Positions 45,193-54,260 of a stretch of DNA of 64,000 nucleotides are shown piece by piece. This stretch comes from VAZQ01 sp963758945. Its GTDB lineage: Bacteria; Pseudomonadota; Alphaproteobacteria; Rhizobiales; Xanthobacteraceae. The stretch spans positions 62,001-126,000 of the forward strand of contig CAVWXY010000020.1 in NCBI GenBank assembly GCA_963758945.1. The letters run 5' to 3'. Both the position numbers and the translations under genes were made by a program. Each line of letters opens with the position of its first letter. Position 1 is the stretch's first letter. Under the pieces are notes generated by a model. It saw nothing but the letters and a program-made list of their open reading frames with translations, had not been told where the DNA came from and did not search any database.

Positions 45193-46644
45193 TTATCGCC
45201 AGGCGCCGAAGCGGTTGTCGAAGCCGCCCGAAGGCATGGTCGGCGCGGCGCCGTTGAGCAGGCTTGCGGTCCCGGCGGTGTTGCTTTGCGGCGCGGCGCT
45301 CGCTTCCTGCTTCGGCGGCGGCGACGCCGCGTTCGCAGTCTGGGTCTGCGCGGCTTGCGGCTGGGTCCCGTGCGGCCGCGATTTGGGCCGGGCCGTGTGG
45401 GCTGCGGTCTTTGTCGACTTGGCCGGAGCGGGCTTCGTCTTGGACGACGAGACCTCGGTGGACTGGGTGCTTTGATCCTCGCCCTTCGATCCGAACAGGC
45501 TACCGAAGAAGCTGCCGATCCCGCCCGAGCTGCCGGCTCCTGCGGAGGCGACTTGAACCGAGGAGCGTGGTCCGGCAACAGGCCTCGACTCGGCGGAGGC
45601 AAGGCTCATCAGGATGCCGCCCCCGGTATCGGCCGAAGTCTCGGCCGGCGGGTTGACGTGGGCGGGGATGGTCCCCAAGGCCGTGTGAATGGGCGCGCCC
45701 GGGCCGCCGTGGCTCTTCACCGCGGCCAGGAACGTCGAGTTCATGCCGCCGTCGACGCCCATCCTGACCGGAGCGGTGGGGGTGCCACGGCTGATCAATT
45801 CGGCGGTCTGGCTGTCGTCGCGGCGCTCCTTGTCCCTCACTGCGGAGGCGATTTCCTCGGGGACCTTGTAGGCCGGGCAGCGGTCGGAGGGGCTGAACTT
45901 GCCGGTGGCGTCGGCGTCGAATACGTAGCGCCGCTCGCAGACATCGACCTTGGGCTCGTGCCGCGTGACCTCGAAATGGTCATAGCCCTGCTTGAGCATC
46001 TTCCAGAACGCCATATGCGGCGAATTGCGATGCTTGGCCATGTTGAGCGGCGTCATCTTGAACGGATAGGCTTGGATCTGGAAGGATTTCTGCCCGCCGA
46101 AGAATGATTCGCGCGCGAGCGCGTAGATCTCCGCGATCTGCTCGTCGGTCATGGCATAGCAACCGGCGGAGGAGCAGTCGCCGTGGATCATGAGGAACGC
46201 TCCGGTTCGCCCGTTGGCGCGATCGTAGGCGTTCGGAAAGCCGGTGTTGATGGCGAGATAGTAGTTGGAATTCGGGTTCATCAAGCCGGGCGTGATGGTG
46301 TAGAAGCCCTCCGGTGCCTGACGGTCGCCTTGCTTGATCTTGGGACCGAGCTCGCCCGACCAGCGGCAGATCGGGTAGGTCTTGAGCAGCGCGAACTGGC
46401 CGGCCTTGTCTTGTTTCCAGACCTCGAGCTCCGATTCCTCCTTGAAGATGCGGACAAGGATCGGCGATTCCTTCGCCATGTTCTTGTCCTCGATCGCGGC
46501 AACCATCCGGTCGGAAAGCGGTTGCATGTGCCGGCCGTTCACGGCGGCGGTGCTGGTGCCGTCCGTGTTGCAGCCGGCAAGCGCGATGGCCGCCGCAACC
46601 GCAGCGGACGCCAAAAGCGCGCGCACCAAAGGCCGACGGTTCAA
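45193..46644 (-). CDS. L,D-transpeptidase (YkuD) lipoprotein with long disordered tail
   Basis: A 483-residue protein. The lipobox LAGC with Cys25 follows a hydrophobic signal (MNRRPLVRALLASAAVAAAI). The YkuD catalytic motif is at 153-164: FLMIHGDCSSAGCYAMTDEQ, with His154 and nucleophile Cys162 in the HxxxxxxxC spacing. YkuD enzymes form 3-3 crosslinks or attach proteins to peptidoglycan. After about residue 260 the chain is low in predicted structure: Ser/Thr/Ala/Pro/Lys-rich and ending near AAPTMPSGGFDNRFGAWR. The role of the tail is unknown. Convergent with secA. Confidence 0.88.
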   Translation of the reverse strand: MNRRPLVRALLASAAVAAAIALAGCNTDGTSTAAVNGRHMQPLSDRMVAAIEDKNMAKESPILVRIFKEESELEVWKQDKAGQFALLKTYPICRWSGELGPKIKQGDRQAPEGFYTITPGLMNPNSNYYLAINTGFPNAYDRANGRTGAFLMIHGDCSSAGCYAMTDEQIAEIYALARESFFGGQKSFQIQAYPFKMTPLNMAKHRNSPHMAFWKMLKQGYDHFEVTRHEPKVDVCERRYVFDADATGKFSPSDRCPAYKVPEEIASAVRDKERRDDSQTAELISRGTPTAPVRMGVDGGMNSTFLAAVKSHGGPGAPIHTALGTIPAHVNPPAETSADTGGGILMSLASAESRPVAGPRSSVQVASAGAGSSGGIGSFFGSLFGSKGEDQSTQSTEVSSSKTKPAPAKSTKTAAHTARPKSRPHGTQPQAAQTQTANAASPPPKQEASAAPQSNTAGTASLLNGAAPTMPSGGFDNRFGAWR

Positions 46645-46858
46645 CTGACCCCCCAGTCTTAGGCTTCCCCAAGCCTTTCAGCGCGTAACCGCCATCGGCA
46701 ACGAACGCCCACCGCAACGCGGTGGTGGATGGCGCTTGCGCGTGCGCAAGGTGAACGAGGGGTATTTTTTCGGTCGCAGCCCCCAGGTCCCCACCTGCGC
46801 AGACGTGCATCAACGCTAGGCCAAGACTTGGGTAAGATCAGGGCAAAGGTCAAGAATC

Positions 46859-46891
46859 AAAAAAATTACAGTTTCGTTTGGAAAACAAACG
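46859..46891 (-). terminator. Possible terminator downstream of accA
   Basis: On the minus strand the sequence reads cgtttg-ttttc-caaacg (46891-46875) and, eight bases later, a run of seven T (46865-46859). Stem length is six and the T-run is not immediately adjacent, so it is a weak rho-independent candidate for the accA transcript. It also sits in the AT-rich region upstream of the L,D-transpeptidase gene. Confidence 0.35.
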
Positions 46892-46939
46892 CTTACCGGC
46901 CATTTGCGGAAGTCGGGAAAGACCGTGGCCGGCGCGGAA

Positions 46940-47896
46940 TCACCCCAATGCCCGTCCCATCGCCAGGAATTTCTCCCGGCGCAGCCGGCGCACGGTCTCC
47001 GGATCGAGCCCGGCGAGCTCGGAGAGGGCGTTGGCGATGGCTTCTCCGGTGGCGGCGATCGTGGTCGCGGGGTCGCGGTGGGCTCCTCCGGGCGGCTCGG
47101 TCACGATCCGGTCGATGACGCCGAAGCGCATCATGTCCTGAGCGGTGATCTTCATCCCGACTGCGGCCTCCTGCGCCTTGGCGGTGTCGCGCCACAGGAT
47201 CGAGGCGGCACCTTCGGGAGAGATCACGCTGTAGATCGCGTGTTCCAACATCAACACGCGGTTGGCGCAGGCGATGGCGATGGCGCCGCCCGAGCCGCCT
47301 TCGCCGATGATCACCGCCACGTTCGGCACCCCGAGATTGAGACTGGCGTCGGTCGAGCGCGCGATGGCCTCGGCCTGTCCGCGTTCCTCCGCTCCGATGC
47401 CGGGATAGGCGCCGGCGGTGTCGACCAGCGACAGCACCGGGATGCCAAAGCGCTCGGCCGTCTGCATCAAACGCTCGGCTTTGCGGTAGCCCTCCGGCCG
47501 CGCCATGCCGAAATTGTGCTTGAGACGGCTCTCGGTCGAAGAGCCCTTCTCATGCCCGATCACGCAGATACTCTCGCCGCGGAAGCGGCCCAAACCGCCG
47601 ACGATCGCCTCGTCGTCGCCGTACTTGCGGTCCCCCGACAGCGCCACGAAGTCGGTGAGCAAACGCCCGACATAATCCAGGCAGTGCGGGCGCTCGGGAT
47701 GGCGGGCGACCTGGGTCTTCTGCCACGGCGTGAGCTCGGCATAGAGGTCCTTCAGCGCTTGCGCCGCCTTGGCCTCGAGACGGGAAATCTCCTCGCCGAT
47801 CGCCGCCGCGCTGTCGCCGCTCTCCAGCGCACGCAGTTCCTCCGCCTTGGCCTCGAGCTCGGCAACCGGCTTTTCGAAATCGAGGTAACTGCGCAT
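46940..47896 (-). CDS. accA: Acetyl-CoA carboxylase carboxyltransferase subunit alpha
   Basis: A 318-residue AccA, the alpha part of the carboxyltransferase that makes malonyl-CoA for fatty acid synthesis. Typical opening MRSYLDFEKPVAELEAKAEE, then RPHCLDYVGRLLTDFVALSG, GSSTESRLKHNFGMARPEGY, SLVDTAGAYPGIGAEERGQA and GEGGSGGAIAIACANRVLML (oxyanion and CoA regions). The frame is open further upstream, but the ATG at 47896 gives the family N-terminus. An enoyl-CoA hydratase gene lies about 100 bp upstream on the same strand. AccB, AccC and AccD are not in the window. Confidence 0.97.
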   Translation of the reverse strand: MRSYLDFEKPVAELEAKAEELRALESGDSAAAIGEEISRLEAKAAQALKDLYAELTPWQKTQVARHPERPHCLDYVGRLLTDFVALSGDRKYGDDEAIVGGLGRFRGESICVIGHEKGSSTESRLKHNFGMARPEGYRKAERLMQTAERFGIPVLSLVDTAGAYPGIGAEERGQAEAIARSTDASLNLGVPNVAVIIGEGGSGGAIAIACANRVLMLEHAIYSVISPEGAASILWRDTAKAQEAAVGMKITAQDMMRFGVIDRIVTEPPGGAHRDPATTIAATGEAIANALSELAGLDPETVRRLRREKFLAMGRALG

Positions 47897-47994
47897 CGAA
47901 TGGCTCTCAGGCGAGCGCACGGGCCGGGCCTGCCGATGCCGTCGGCGAAGGTCGGCCGCGACCGGCAGGACCGGATCGGACGATGGGCGCCCTA

Positions 47995-48828
47995 TCAAAC
48001 ATCCGGTCGCTTGTAGCTCAAGTTCGGCCCGCCTTTTTGGGATTTGAGATAGGCCTCGACGTCGTCGAGCGGGTCCATGGCGCGCCGCATGCGCTGCCCG
48101 ACGAGCTGGTCGAGCTGGATCGCCTGCGACAGGGAGAGATCGCGGCCCATCTGCACGGCGATCTTGTGGTGTTCGAGCGGCGCCGCATGGCGCGAGGCGA
48201 TTTCCCGCGCGATTCCGAGGGTATGCTGCTCGAGCTGATCGGCGGGAACGGCCTGACTGATGATGCCGAGCGCATCGGCTTCGCGGCCCGAAATGTTGCG
48301 ACCGACGAGCGCGATATGCGCGAGCTTCTTGACCGGCAGCCCGCTGTGCAGAAGCGTCGAGCTGACGAGCTGCCCGAAACTGCCGCGCAGGATTTCCGGC
48401 ATGCCGAACTGCGCATCCTCGGCGGCGTAAACGAGATCGTGACAGTTCATGATGCCGAGCGCGCCACCGAGACAATAGCCGTGCACCTGAGCGATGGCGA
48501 TACGCGGAAACGCGCGCAACGCTTCCGCGATCCGGATCGTGAGAGTCGGGCGGTCCCAGTCGAGCAGCGGAGCGTTCGATATCTCGCGCAGGAAGCCGAG
48601 ATCGAGTCCCGACGAGTAGACGCTGCCGGCGCCCTTGGTGATGACGACCTTGAGTTCCTTGTCCGCTCGGATGATCTCGAGTGCTTCCAGAAAGGCGAGG
48701 CAGAGCGGGCGGTTCCAGCAGTTCCGCTTGTCCGGCCGGTTGAGCACGATGCGCGCCACGCCGGCGTCTTCCAGCCGCTCCAGGACGAGCTCGGGCCAGT
48801 CCTCGAGTTTTCGCCAGGTCGCGGACAT
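47995..48828 (-). CDS. Enoyl-CoA hydratase/isomerase family protein
   Basis: A 277-residue crotonase-fold protein. Visible: VARIVLNRPDKRNCWNRPLC (family opening), VVITKGAGSVYSSGLDLGFL (oxyanion strand, usually AGxDL), AIAQVHGYCLGGALGIMNCH (second oxyanion Gly) and FGMPEILRGSFGQLVSSTLL. The usual catalytic Glu pair cannot both be placed with confidence, so the exact reaction (hydration, isomerisation or hydrolysis) is open. Genes on either side (accA, TPR protein) give little help. Start ATG at 48828 with ggagggatgcc upstream. Confidence 0.8.
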   Translation of the reverse strand: MSATWRKLEDWPELVLERLEDAGVARIVLNRPDKRNCWNRPLCLAFLEALEIIRADKELKVVITKGAGSVYSSGLDLGFLREISNAPLLDWDRPTLTIRIAEALRAFPRIAIAQVHGYCLGGALGIMNCHDLVYAAEDAQFGMPEILRGSFGQLVSSTLLHSGLPVKKLAHIALVGRNISGREADALGIISQAVPADQLEQHTLGIAREIASRHAAPLEHHKIAVQMGRDLSLSQAIQLDQLVGQRMRRAMDPLDDVEAYLKSQKGGPNLSYKRPDV

Positions 48829-48882
48829 GGCATCCCTCCGTGCTGCGTGCCCCGCCTTATGGCATGGGGCGCCGAAGCCCGG

Positions 48883-49683
48883 CTAGTGGACGTCCTGGAT
48901 GCCGTAACGCGCGTATTCCTCGGCGATGTCGGCTTGCAGCGCCTTGGCCGCCGCAATGTCGGTCTCGCCGGCGAGGTCCTCGTTCTTCAACCGCGCCAAG
49001 CCGCGGCCGTAGAGCGCGAAGGCGCGCTTCGGGTCGAGGCGCAAAGCCGCGTCGTAGTCGGACACGGCGGCGTCGAACTGTCTCATCTTCAGGAACACGA
49101 AGGCCCGACTGCCGAGCGTCGCGGCATTGTGGGGCATCAGCCGCAGTGCCTCGCTGCAGTCGGCCAGCGCCGGCCGCAGAATGCCGACGACCGCGCGCGC
49201 CCAGCAACGGTTGTCGAAGGCCGGAGCGAAATCGGGCTCGAGCCGGAGCGCCTGATTGTAGTCGTCGATGGCGTGGTCGTACTGCCCTTTGCCGAGATAG
49301 GCGTTGCCGCGATTGAAATAGACCTCGGCCGACGGCTTGAGCTTGACGGCCTGGCCGTAGTCCTGGATGGCGTGATCGTATTCGCCCTTGCGGTCGTAGG
49401 CGACGCCGCGATTGTTGTAGGCGGTGGCGGACTTGGCGTTGAGCTTGATGGCCTGATTGTAGTCCTGGATGGCGCGCTCGTCGTCGCCCTTGAGGCGATG
49501 GGCGAGGCCGCGATTGCTGTCGCGTCCCGCTTTGATCACCGCAGAACAGCCGTCGATGCGCTGATCGATGGTCGCCTGGTCCTCGCCCTCGCACCACTGA
49601 CGCTCCTGCGCCGTCTGGCCGGACGCAGCGGCACCGGCAAGCAGGACACCGAGCAAGATCGCGGGAAAAAACGCAAGGCGCAT
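48883..49683 (-). CDS. Exported TPR repeat protein
   Basis: A 266-residue protein with a signal peptide (MRLAFFPAILLGVLLAGAAA, cleavage near SGQT) and about six TPR motifs: AIQDYNQAIKLNAKSATAYN, then NRGVAYDRKGEYDHAIQDYG, NRGNAYLGKGQYDHAIDDYN and DAAVSDYDAALRLDPKRAFA. It is Sel1/TPR-like, a protein-binding scaffold, probably periplasmic. Two cysteines early in the mature part (CEGED and DGCSA) could pair. Partners are unknown. It starts 52 bp downstream of xerD on the same strand. Confidence 0.85.
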   Translation of the reverse strand: MRLAFFPAILLGVLLAGAAASGQTAQERQWCEGEDQATIDQRIDGCSAVIKAGRDSNRGLAHRLKGDDERAIQDYNQAIKLNAKSATAYNNRGVAYDRKGEYDHAIQDYGQAVKLKPSAEVYFNRGNAYLGKGQYDHAIDDYNQALRLEPDFAPAFDNRCWARAVVGILRPALADCSEALRLMPHNAATLGSRAFVFLKMRQFDAAVSDYDAALRLDPKRAFALYGRGLARLKNEDLAGETDIAAAKALQADIAEEYARYGIQDVH

Positions 49684-49735
49684 CGACGACTCCGTTGCTT
49701 GCGGCGCGCAATCTAGATCATGCCGGATCGCTCTG

Positions 49736-50698
49736 TCATGACTCGCCCAGCGGGTGCAGGTCCCGTACCAGGCTCTTGAGGCGATCTTCCAGCACATGCG
49801 TGTAGATTTGCGTCGTGGAAATGTCGGCATGACCGAGCAGTGTCTGCACCACCCGCAGGTCGGCGCCGTTGTGCAGGAGATGGCTCGCGAAGGCGTGGCG
49901 CAGCACATGCGGACTCACTTGCGCGGAGCGCAGCCCCGCGGCGGCGGCAAGGGTTTTCAAGTCCCGGGCGAAATGCTGGCGGGTCAGGTGGCCGGCTTCG
50001 CCGAACGAGGGAAAAAGCCATTTGGTTTTCCGGTGACGACCGCTCTCCGCAAGCAGCGCGAGGTACTCGCGCATGGCCGTCCTGGCGGCCTCGTTGAGCG
50101 GCACGAGGCGCTCTTTATTGCCCTTGCCGCGCACCGTGAGCATGCGGGCGCTGCGCTCGGCGGCCGAAACCGGCAGCGCCACGAGCTCGGAAACCCGCAA
50201 TCCCGTGGCGTAGAGCACCTCGATGAGGCAGACGAGCCGCGATGCGCGCAGCCGCTCCGCGGCCGGCTGGTCCGGCTTGTCCATGGCCCTGCGCGCCTGC
50301 GCGAGCAGGCGGTCGACCTCGGCGATGCCCAACACCTTGGGCAGCGCACGCCCGCGCTTCGGCCCCTCGATGACCGCGGAAGGATCGTCGGCGCGGCGTC
50401 CCTCCGCATAGAGGAAGCGATAGAGCTGGCGGATGGCCGACAGCCGCCGCGCCACAGACGCGGCCGCAAAACTGCGCTTAGCGAGCGAGGCGAGATAGCC
50501 ACGCAGGTCCTCGGTCGTGGCGTGGGCGATGGTGCGCCCCGCCGCGCCGAGATGCGTCGAGACGTCGTCGAGGTCGCGGGCATAGGCGGCGAGCGTGTTC
50601 TTGGCCGCGCCGCGCTCGGCCGCCAGCATATCGAGGAACAGCTCGATTGCGGCCCGGTCGGAATTTTTGGCCGTCGGGGCCATTCGGCGATCATTCAC
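49736..50698 (-). CDS. xerD: Tyrosine recombinase XerD
   Basis: A 320-residue tyrosine recombinase that with XerC resolves chromosome dimers at dif. The N-terminal SAM-like core-binding domain opens FLDMLAAERGAAKNTLAAYA. The catalytic domain carries YATGLRVSELVALPVSA (Arg), RGKGNKERLVPL (Lys) and SPHVLRHAFASHLLHNGADL (His-x-x-Arg), LLGHADISTTQIYTHV (His and the nucleophile Tyr). Motif wording fits XerD. It is encoded opposite aroK, and overlaps the small membrane gene by four bases. A housekeeping recombinase, not evidence for a mobile element here. Confidence 0.93.
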   Translation of the reverse strand: MNDRRMAPTAKNSDRAAIELFLDMLAAERGAAKNTLAAYARDLDDVSTHLGAAGRTIAHATTEDLRGYLASLAKRSFAAASVARRLSAIRQLYRFLYAEGRRADDPSAVIEGPKRGRALPKVLGIAEVDRLLAQARRAMDKPDQPAAERLRASRLVCLIEVLYATGLRVSELVALPVSAAERSARMLTVRGKGNKERLVPLNEAARTAMREYLALLAESGRHRKTKWLFPSFGEAGHLTRQHFARDLKTLAAAAGLRSAQVSPHVLRHAFASHLLHNGADLRVVQTLLGHADISTTQIYTHVLEDRLKSLVRDLHPLGES

Positions 50699-50847
50699 TC
50701 AGGCTGTTTGGCGAACCGGTCCGGCGGAATCGAGACCGTGATCTCGCGCGGCTTCGGATCGAACCAGGTCGCGAGCATGAACATGGCGCCGTAGGTCAGG
50801 CCGCCCACGACGCCGATCAGGGTGAGAAGCCGAAACAGGCTCGGCAT
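50695..50847 (-). CDS. Small single-helix membrane protein upstream of xerD
   Basis: A 50-residue protein starting MPSLFRLLTLIGVVGGLTYG with one membrane helix (about 7-27) and a basic/polar C-terminal tail (WFDPKPREITVSIPPDRFAK). Similar small proteins next to xerD and opposite aroK appear in rhizobial genomes from memory; function unknown. The gene overlaps xerD by four bases, so the two are likely co-translated. It is too short for many gene finders. Confidence 0.65.
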   Translation of the reverse strand: MPSLFRLLTLIGVVGGLTYGAMFMLATWFDPKPREITVSIPPDRFAKQPE

Positions 50848-51077
50848 GATGAACCTCTCGACGGCACGGCTCGCATAAAAGAATGGAGAAACTGGGACAT
50901 AGGGGCCATAAAGTGCCGCCGACATCGTAAACGTCCCCGCGCGCAGGGTTAACCACAACTTCGCCGCGGCGGTTGTGCTACCAAGAAGCTTGACGGCAAG
51001 TGGTTGTGTTGGAACAGAAACCGCCTGGAAACCTGCGCGCCGCGGCGCTCGCAGCGAGAATGGGAGGATTGGCCGAC

Positions 51078-51707
51078 ATGCCCCCCGACTTGGCGCACGA
51101 GGTTACGGATCGGCCGGAGGCGGCCATCGTCGCGGCGCTCGGTGGGCGCTCGATCGTTCTCGTGGGCATGATGGGGGCGGGCAAGTCCTCAGTTGGTCGG
51201 CGCGTGGCGCTGCGCCTCGGCATTCCGTTCGTAGATGCGGATACCGAAATCGAAAAGGCGGCCGGCATGGCGATCAGCGATATTTTCGCGGTTCGCGGCG
51301 AGGCGGAATTCCGCGCCGGCGAAACGCGCGTGATCGTTCGTCTGCTGGAAGGCGGACCGCAGGTCCTGGCGACCGGGGGCGGCGCCTTCATCAACCCGGA
51401 GACGCGGGCCGCCATCGGCGCGAAGGGCATCTCGATCTGGCTCAAGGCCGACTTCGACGTGCTGATGAAACGCATCAGACGCCGTCACGATCGGCCGCTG
51501 CTGCGGACCGCGGACCCCGCCGCGACGCTGCGCACGCTGCTGGAGGAGCGGGAGCCGGTCTATGCCTTGGCCGACCTCACCGTGCAGTCGCGCGAGGTGA
51601 CCCACGACAAGATCGTCGACGAGATCGTGAGCGCGCTCGTCGGCCGCGTCGCGGCGGCCGGCGTGGCACCGGCCGCGCCCGGCGGCGACGGAGGGCACCT
51701 GCCATGA
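51078..51707 (+). CDS. aroK: Shikimate kinase
   Basis: A 209-residue kinase phosphorylating shikimate. The P-loop is VLVGMMGAGKSSVGRRVA at about 28-45, followed by DADTEIEKAAGMAISDIFAV (shikimate-binding Asp), GGGAFINPETR and RRRHDRPLLRT (lid). The frame is open to a GTG at 51000, adding 26 residues, but the ATG at 51078 is preceded by gggagga nine bases upstream and gives the usual N-terminal length. The stop overlaps aroB by four bases. Confidence 0.93.
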   Translation: MPPDLAHEVTDRPEAAIVAALGGRSIVLVGMMGAGKSSVGRRVALRLGIPFVDADTEIEKAAGMAISDIFAVRGEAEFRAGETRVIVRLLEGGPQVLATGGGAFINPETRAAIGAKGISIWLKADFDVLMKRIRRRHDRPLLRTADPAATLRTLLEEREPVYALADLTVQSREVTHDKIVDEIVSALVGRVAAAGVAPAAPGGDGGHLP

Positions 51708-52837
51708 CCGCGCCGTTGCGCGCCAGCGATCCGGTCGTGGTCACGGTCGCGCTCGGCGAGCGCAGCTACGACATCGTCATCGGCCGCGGCCAGCTCGCGA
51801 CGCTGGGGAAAAAGATCGCCGCGCTGCGGCCGCAGGCCAAGGTCGCGATCGTCACCGACGAAAACGTCGCCCACCATCATCTCGCCGCGACCGAGGCCGC
51901 CCTTGCAGGCGCGGGCATCGGCTCCTCGTGCGTGACCGTGCCGGCCGGTGAAAGCTCGAAGAGCTTCCCTGTGCTCGAGCGCGTGTGCGAAGCGCTGATT
52001 GTCGCGCGCATCGAGCGCGCCGACCTTGTCGTCGCGCTGGGCGGCGGCGTCATCGGCGATCTCGCCGGCTTGGCGGCCGCGTTGGTCCGGCGCGGGATCG
52101 ACTACGTGCAGGTGCCGACGACGTTGCTGGCGCAGGTCGATTCCGCCGTCGGCGGCAAGACCGCGATCGATTCCAGGCAGGGCAAGAATCTCGTCGGCGC
52201 GTTCCACCAACCGGTGCTGGTTCTCGCCGACACCGCGTTGCTCGACACGCTGCCGCCGCGTCAATTTCGCGCCGGCTATGCCGAGGTGGTCAAATACGGA
52301 TTGATCGGAGACGCCGCCTTCTTCGCCTGGCTCGAAAGCAACTGGGCGGAAGTGTTCGCCGGTGGCCCGGCGCGCGAGCACGCCATCGCGGTGAGCTGCC
52401 GCATGAAGGCGGCCATCGTCGGGCGCGACGAGCGCGAGACCGGGGAGCGGGCTCTGCTCAATCTCGGCCACACTTTCGGCCACGCGTTCGAGGCCGCGGC
52501 CGGCTTCTCCGACCGATTGCTGCACGGCGAGGCGATCTCGCTCGGCATGGCGCTCGCCTTCGCGTTGTCGGCCGAGCGCGGGCTGCTGCCCGCGGTAGAG
52601 GCCGAGCGCGTCGAGCACCATCTGGTGGCGGTCGGCCTGCCGGTCCATGCCTGCGCGGTTGCGGGCGGCACGCCCGACGCCGACCGCTTGATGGGCCTCA
52701 TCGCGCAGGACAAGAAGGTCAAGCGCGGCAAACTGACTTTCATCCTGGCGCGCGGAATCGGCGCGAGCTTCATCGCGCAGGACGTCGACGCTGCCGAGGT
52801 GCGCGCCTTTCTGATCCGAACACTCGCCAAGCGATGA
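51704..52837 (+). CDS. aroB: 3-dehydroquinate synthase
   Basis: A 377-residue enzyme of the shikimate pathway. NAD-binding and active site regions: VVALGGGVIGDLAGLAAALV, YVQVPTTLLAQVDSAVGGKT, GAFHQPVLVLADTALLDTLP, GYAEVVKYGLIGDAAFF and GHTFGHAFEA with the metal-binding His residues. It is translationally coupled to aroK in front and to a CorC/CNNM gene behind, each by a four-base overlap. The three genes form one unit, in the order usual for Hyphomicrobiales. Confidence 0.97.
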   Translation: MTAPLRASDPVVVTVALGERSYDIVIGRGQLATLGKKIAALRPQAKVAIVTDENVAHHHLAATEAALAGAGIGSSCVTVPAGESSKSFPVLERVCEALIVARIERADLVVALGGGVIGDLAGLAAALVRRGIDYVQVPTTLLAQVDSAVGGKTAIDSRQGKNLVGAFHQPVLVLADTALLDTLPPRQFRAGYAEVVKYGLIGDAAFFAWLESNWAEVFAGGPAREHAIAVSCRMKAAIVGRDERETGERALLNLGHTFGHAFEAAAGFSDRLLHGEAISLGMALAFALSAERGLLPAVEAERVEHHLVAVGLPVHACAVAGGTPDADRLMGLIAQDKKVKRGKLTFILARGIGASFIAQDVDAAEVRAFLIRTLAKR

Positions 52838-54123
52838 GCATCGAAGACTGGCTTGCGGTCGTCGTCATCGTGCTCTGCCTCGCCCTCTCTTTCTTCTTTT
52901 CGGGGAGCGAGACGGCGCTCACCGCCTTCTCGCGCGCGCGAATGCTGCGAATGGAGAAAACGGGAAATCGGCGGGCCGCCATCGTCAATCGCCTGTTGGA
53001 GACGCGCGAGCGATTGCTCGGCGCGATTCTGACCGGCAACAACATCGTGAACATCGCCGCCTCCTCGCTCGCGACCGGTTTGTTGCTCAGCTGGTTCGGT
53101 GATGTCGGCGTCCTCTATGCGACCATGATCATGAGCGTCGTAGTCGTGGTCTTCACCGAAGTGTTGCCCAAGACGGTGGCGATCAACGCGCCGGATCGGG
53201 TCGCGCTGCTGGTCGTGCGACCGATCTCGTGGATCGTGCGGCTGCTCGGCCCGATGCTGGTGGGCATCGAAGCGCTCGTGCGTTCAATCCTCCGCCTGTT
53301 CGGAGTTCGCGTCGGGGCCGGTCAGGCGTTCTTGTCCGCCCACGAGGAGCTGCGCGGAACCGTGGACCTCCTGCATCATGAAGGCGGCGTCGAGAAACAT
53401 GACCGCGACATGTTCAGCGGCCTGCTCGATCTACGCGATCTGACGGTCTCCGACGTGATGATTCACCGCACCGAGATGATCACGGTCTGCGCCGACGATC
53501 CGCCGGAGCAGGTGGTGAAGGCGGTGCTCGAGGCGGAGGTCACGCGCGTGCCGCTGTGGAAGGGAAAGCCCGAGAACATCGTCGGCATCCTGCACGCCAA
53601 GGATCTGTTGCGGGCGATCCAGGTCGCCGACGGCGACCTGGCCAAGATCGACGCCGCCGCCATCGCGCGACCTCCGTGGTTCGTGCCCGACATCCGCCCG
53701 CTTCCGGAGCAGCTCAAGGCCTTTCGCCGGCGCAAGACGCACTTCGCCCTGGTGGTCGACGAGTACGGCGAGGTGATGGGCTTGGTGACGCTCGAGGACA
53801 TCCTGGAGGAAATTGTCGGCGACATCACCGACGAGCACGACATCGTGGTGCCCGGCGTGCGGCCGCAGCCCGACGGTTCGGTCAACGTCGACGGCGGCGT
53901 TCCGATCCGCGACCTCAATCGTGCGATGGAATGGAACCTGCCCGACGACGAGGCGACCACGGTCGCCGGTCTCGTCATCCACGAGGCGCGCTCGATCCCG
54001 GAGCCCGGCCAGACCTTCACGTTCCACGGTTTCCGCTTTCGCGTGCTGCGCCGCGAAAGAAACCGGATCACCACATTGCGCATCACGCCGCTGATGCGCC
54101 AGCCGGTCGCGAAGTCGGCGTGA
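52834..54123 (+). CDS. CNNM/CorC-type (HlyC/CorC) membrane protein with CBS domains
   Basis: A 429-residue protein: DUF21 membrane domain with about four helices at 1-185 (LAVVVIVLCLALSFFFSGSE with the signature SGSETALTA), a CBS pair (about 205-340, including VSDVMIHRTEMITV and KTHFALVVDEYGEVMGLVTL with DILEEIVGDITDEH), and a C-terminal CorC_HlyC domain (NVDGGVPIRDLNRAMEWNLP). Relatives act in magnesium/cobalt efflux or its control. Co-translated with aroB; the link to aromatic biosynthesis is only genomic. Confidence 0.92.
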   Translation: MSIEDWLAVVVIVLCLALSFFFSGSETALTAFSRARMLRMEKTGNRRAAIVNRLLETRERLLGAILTGNNIVNIAASSLATGLLLSWFGDVGVLYATMIMSVVVVVFTEVLPKTVAINAPDRVALLVVRPISWIVRLLGPMLVGIEALVRSILRLFGVRVGAGQAFLSAHEELRGTVDLLHHEGGVEKHDRDMFSGLLDLRDLTVSDVMIHRTEMITVCADDPPEQVVKAVLEAEVTRVPLWKGKPENIVGILHAKDLLRAIQVADGDLAKIDAAAIARPPWFVPDIRPLPEQLKAFRRRKTHFALVVDEYGEVMGLVTLEDILEEIVGDITDEHDIVVPGVRPQPDGSVNVDGGVPIRDLNRAMEWNLPDDEATTVAGLVIHEARSIPEPGQTFTFHGFRFRVLRRERNRITTLRITPLMRQPVAKSA

Positions 54124-54260
54124 CGAGAGCGGTGCCGAAAGCACGCAACGCGAGATTGCAGCCGATGCGCGCGCCTATGGAGCGCGTCCTTTTGGTGCTA
54201 GGCTTTTTCAAACACTCGCGAGGCCCCACTCGCAGAGCAACGCAAGGAGCGAGCCAAGCG

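Noticed and set aside
49736..50698. Tyrosine recombinase as evidence for an integrative element
   Set aside because: Motifs and context (next to aroK-aroB) fit housekeeping XerD, and no att repeats, tRNA or phage genes are near.
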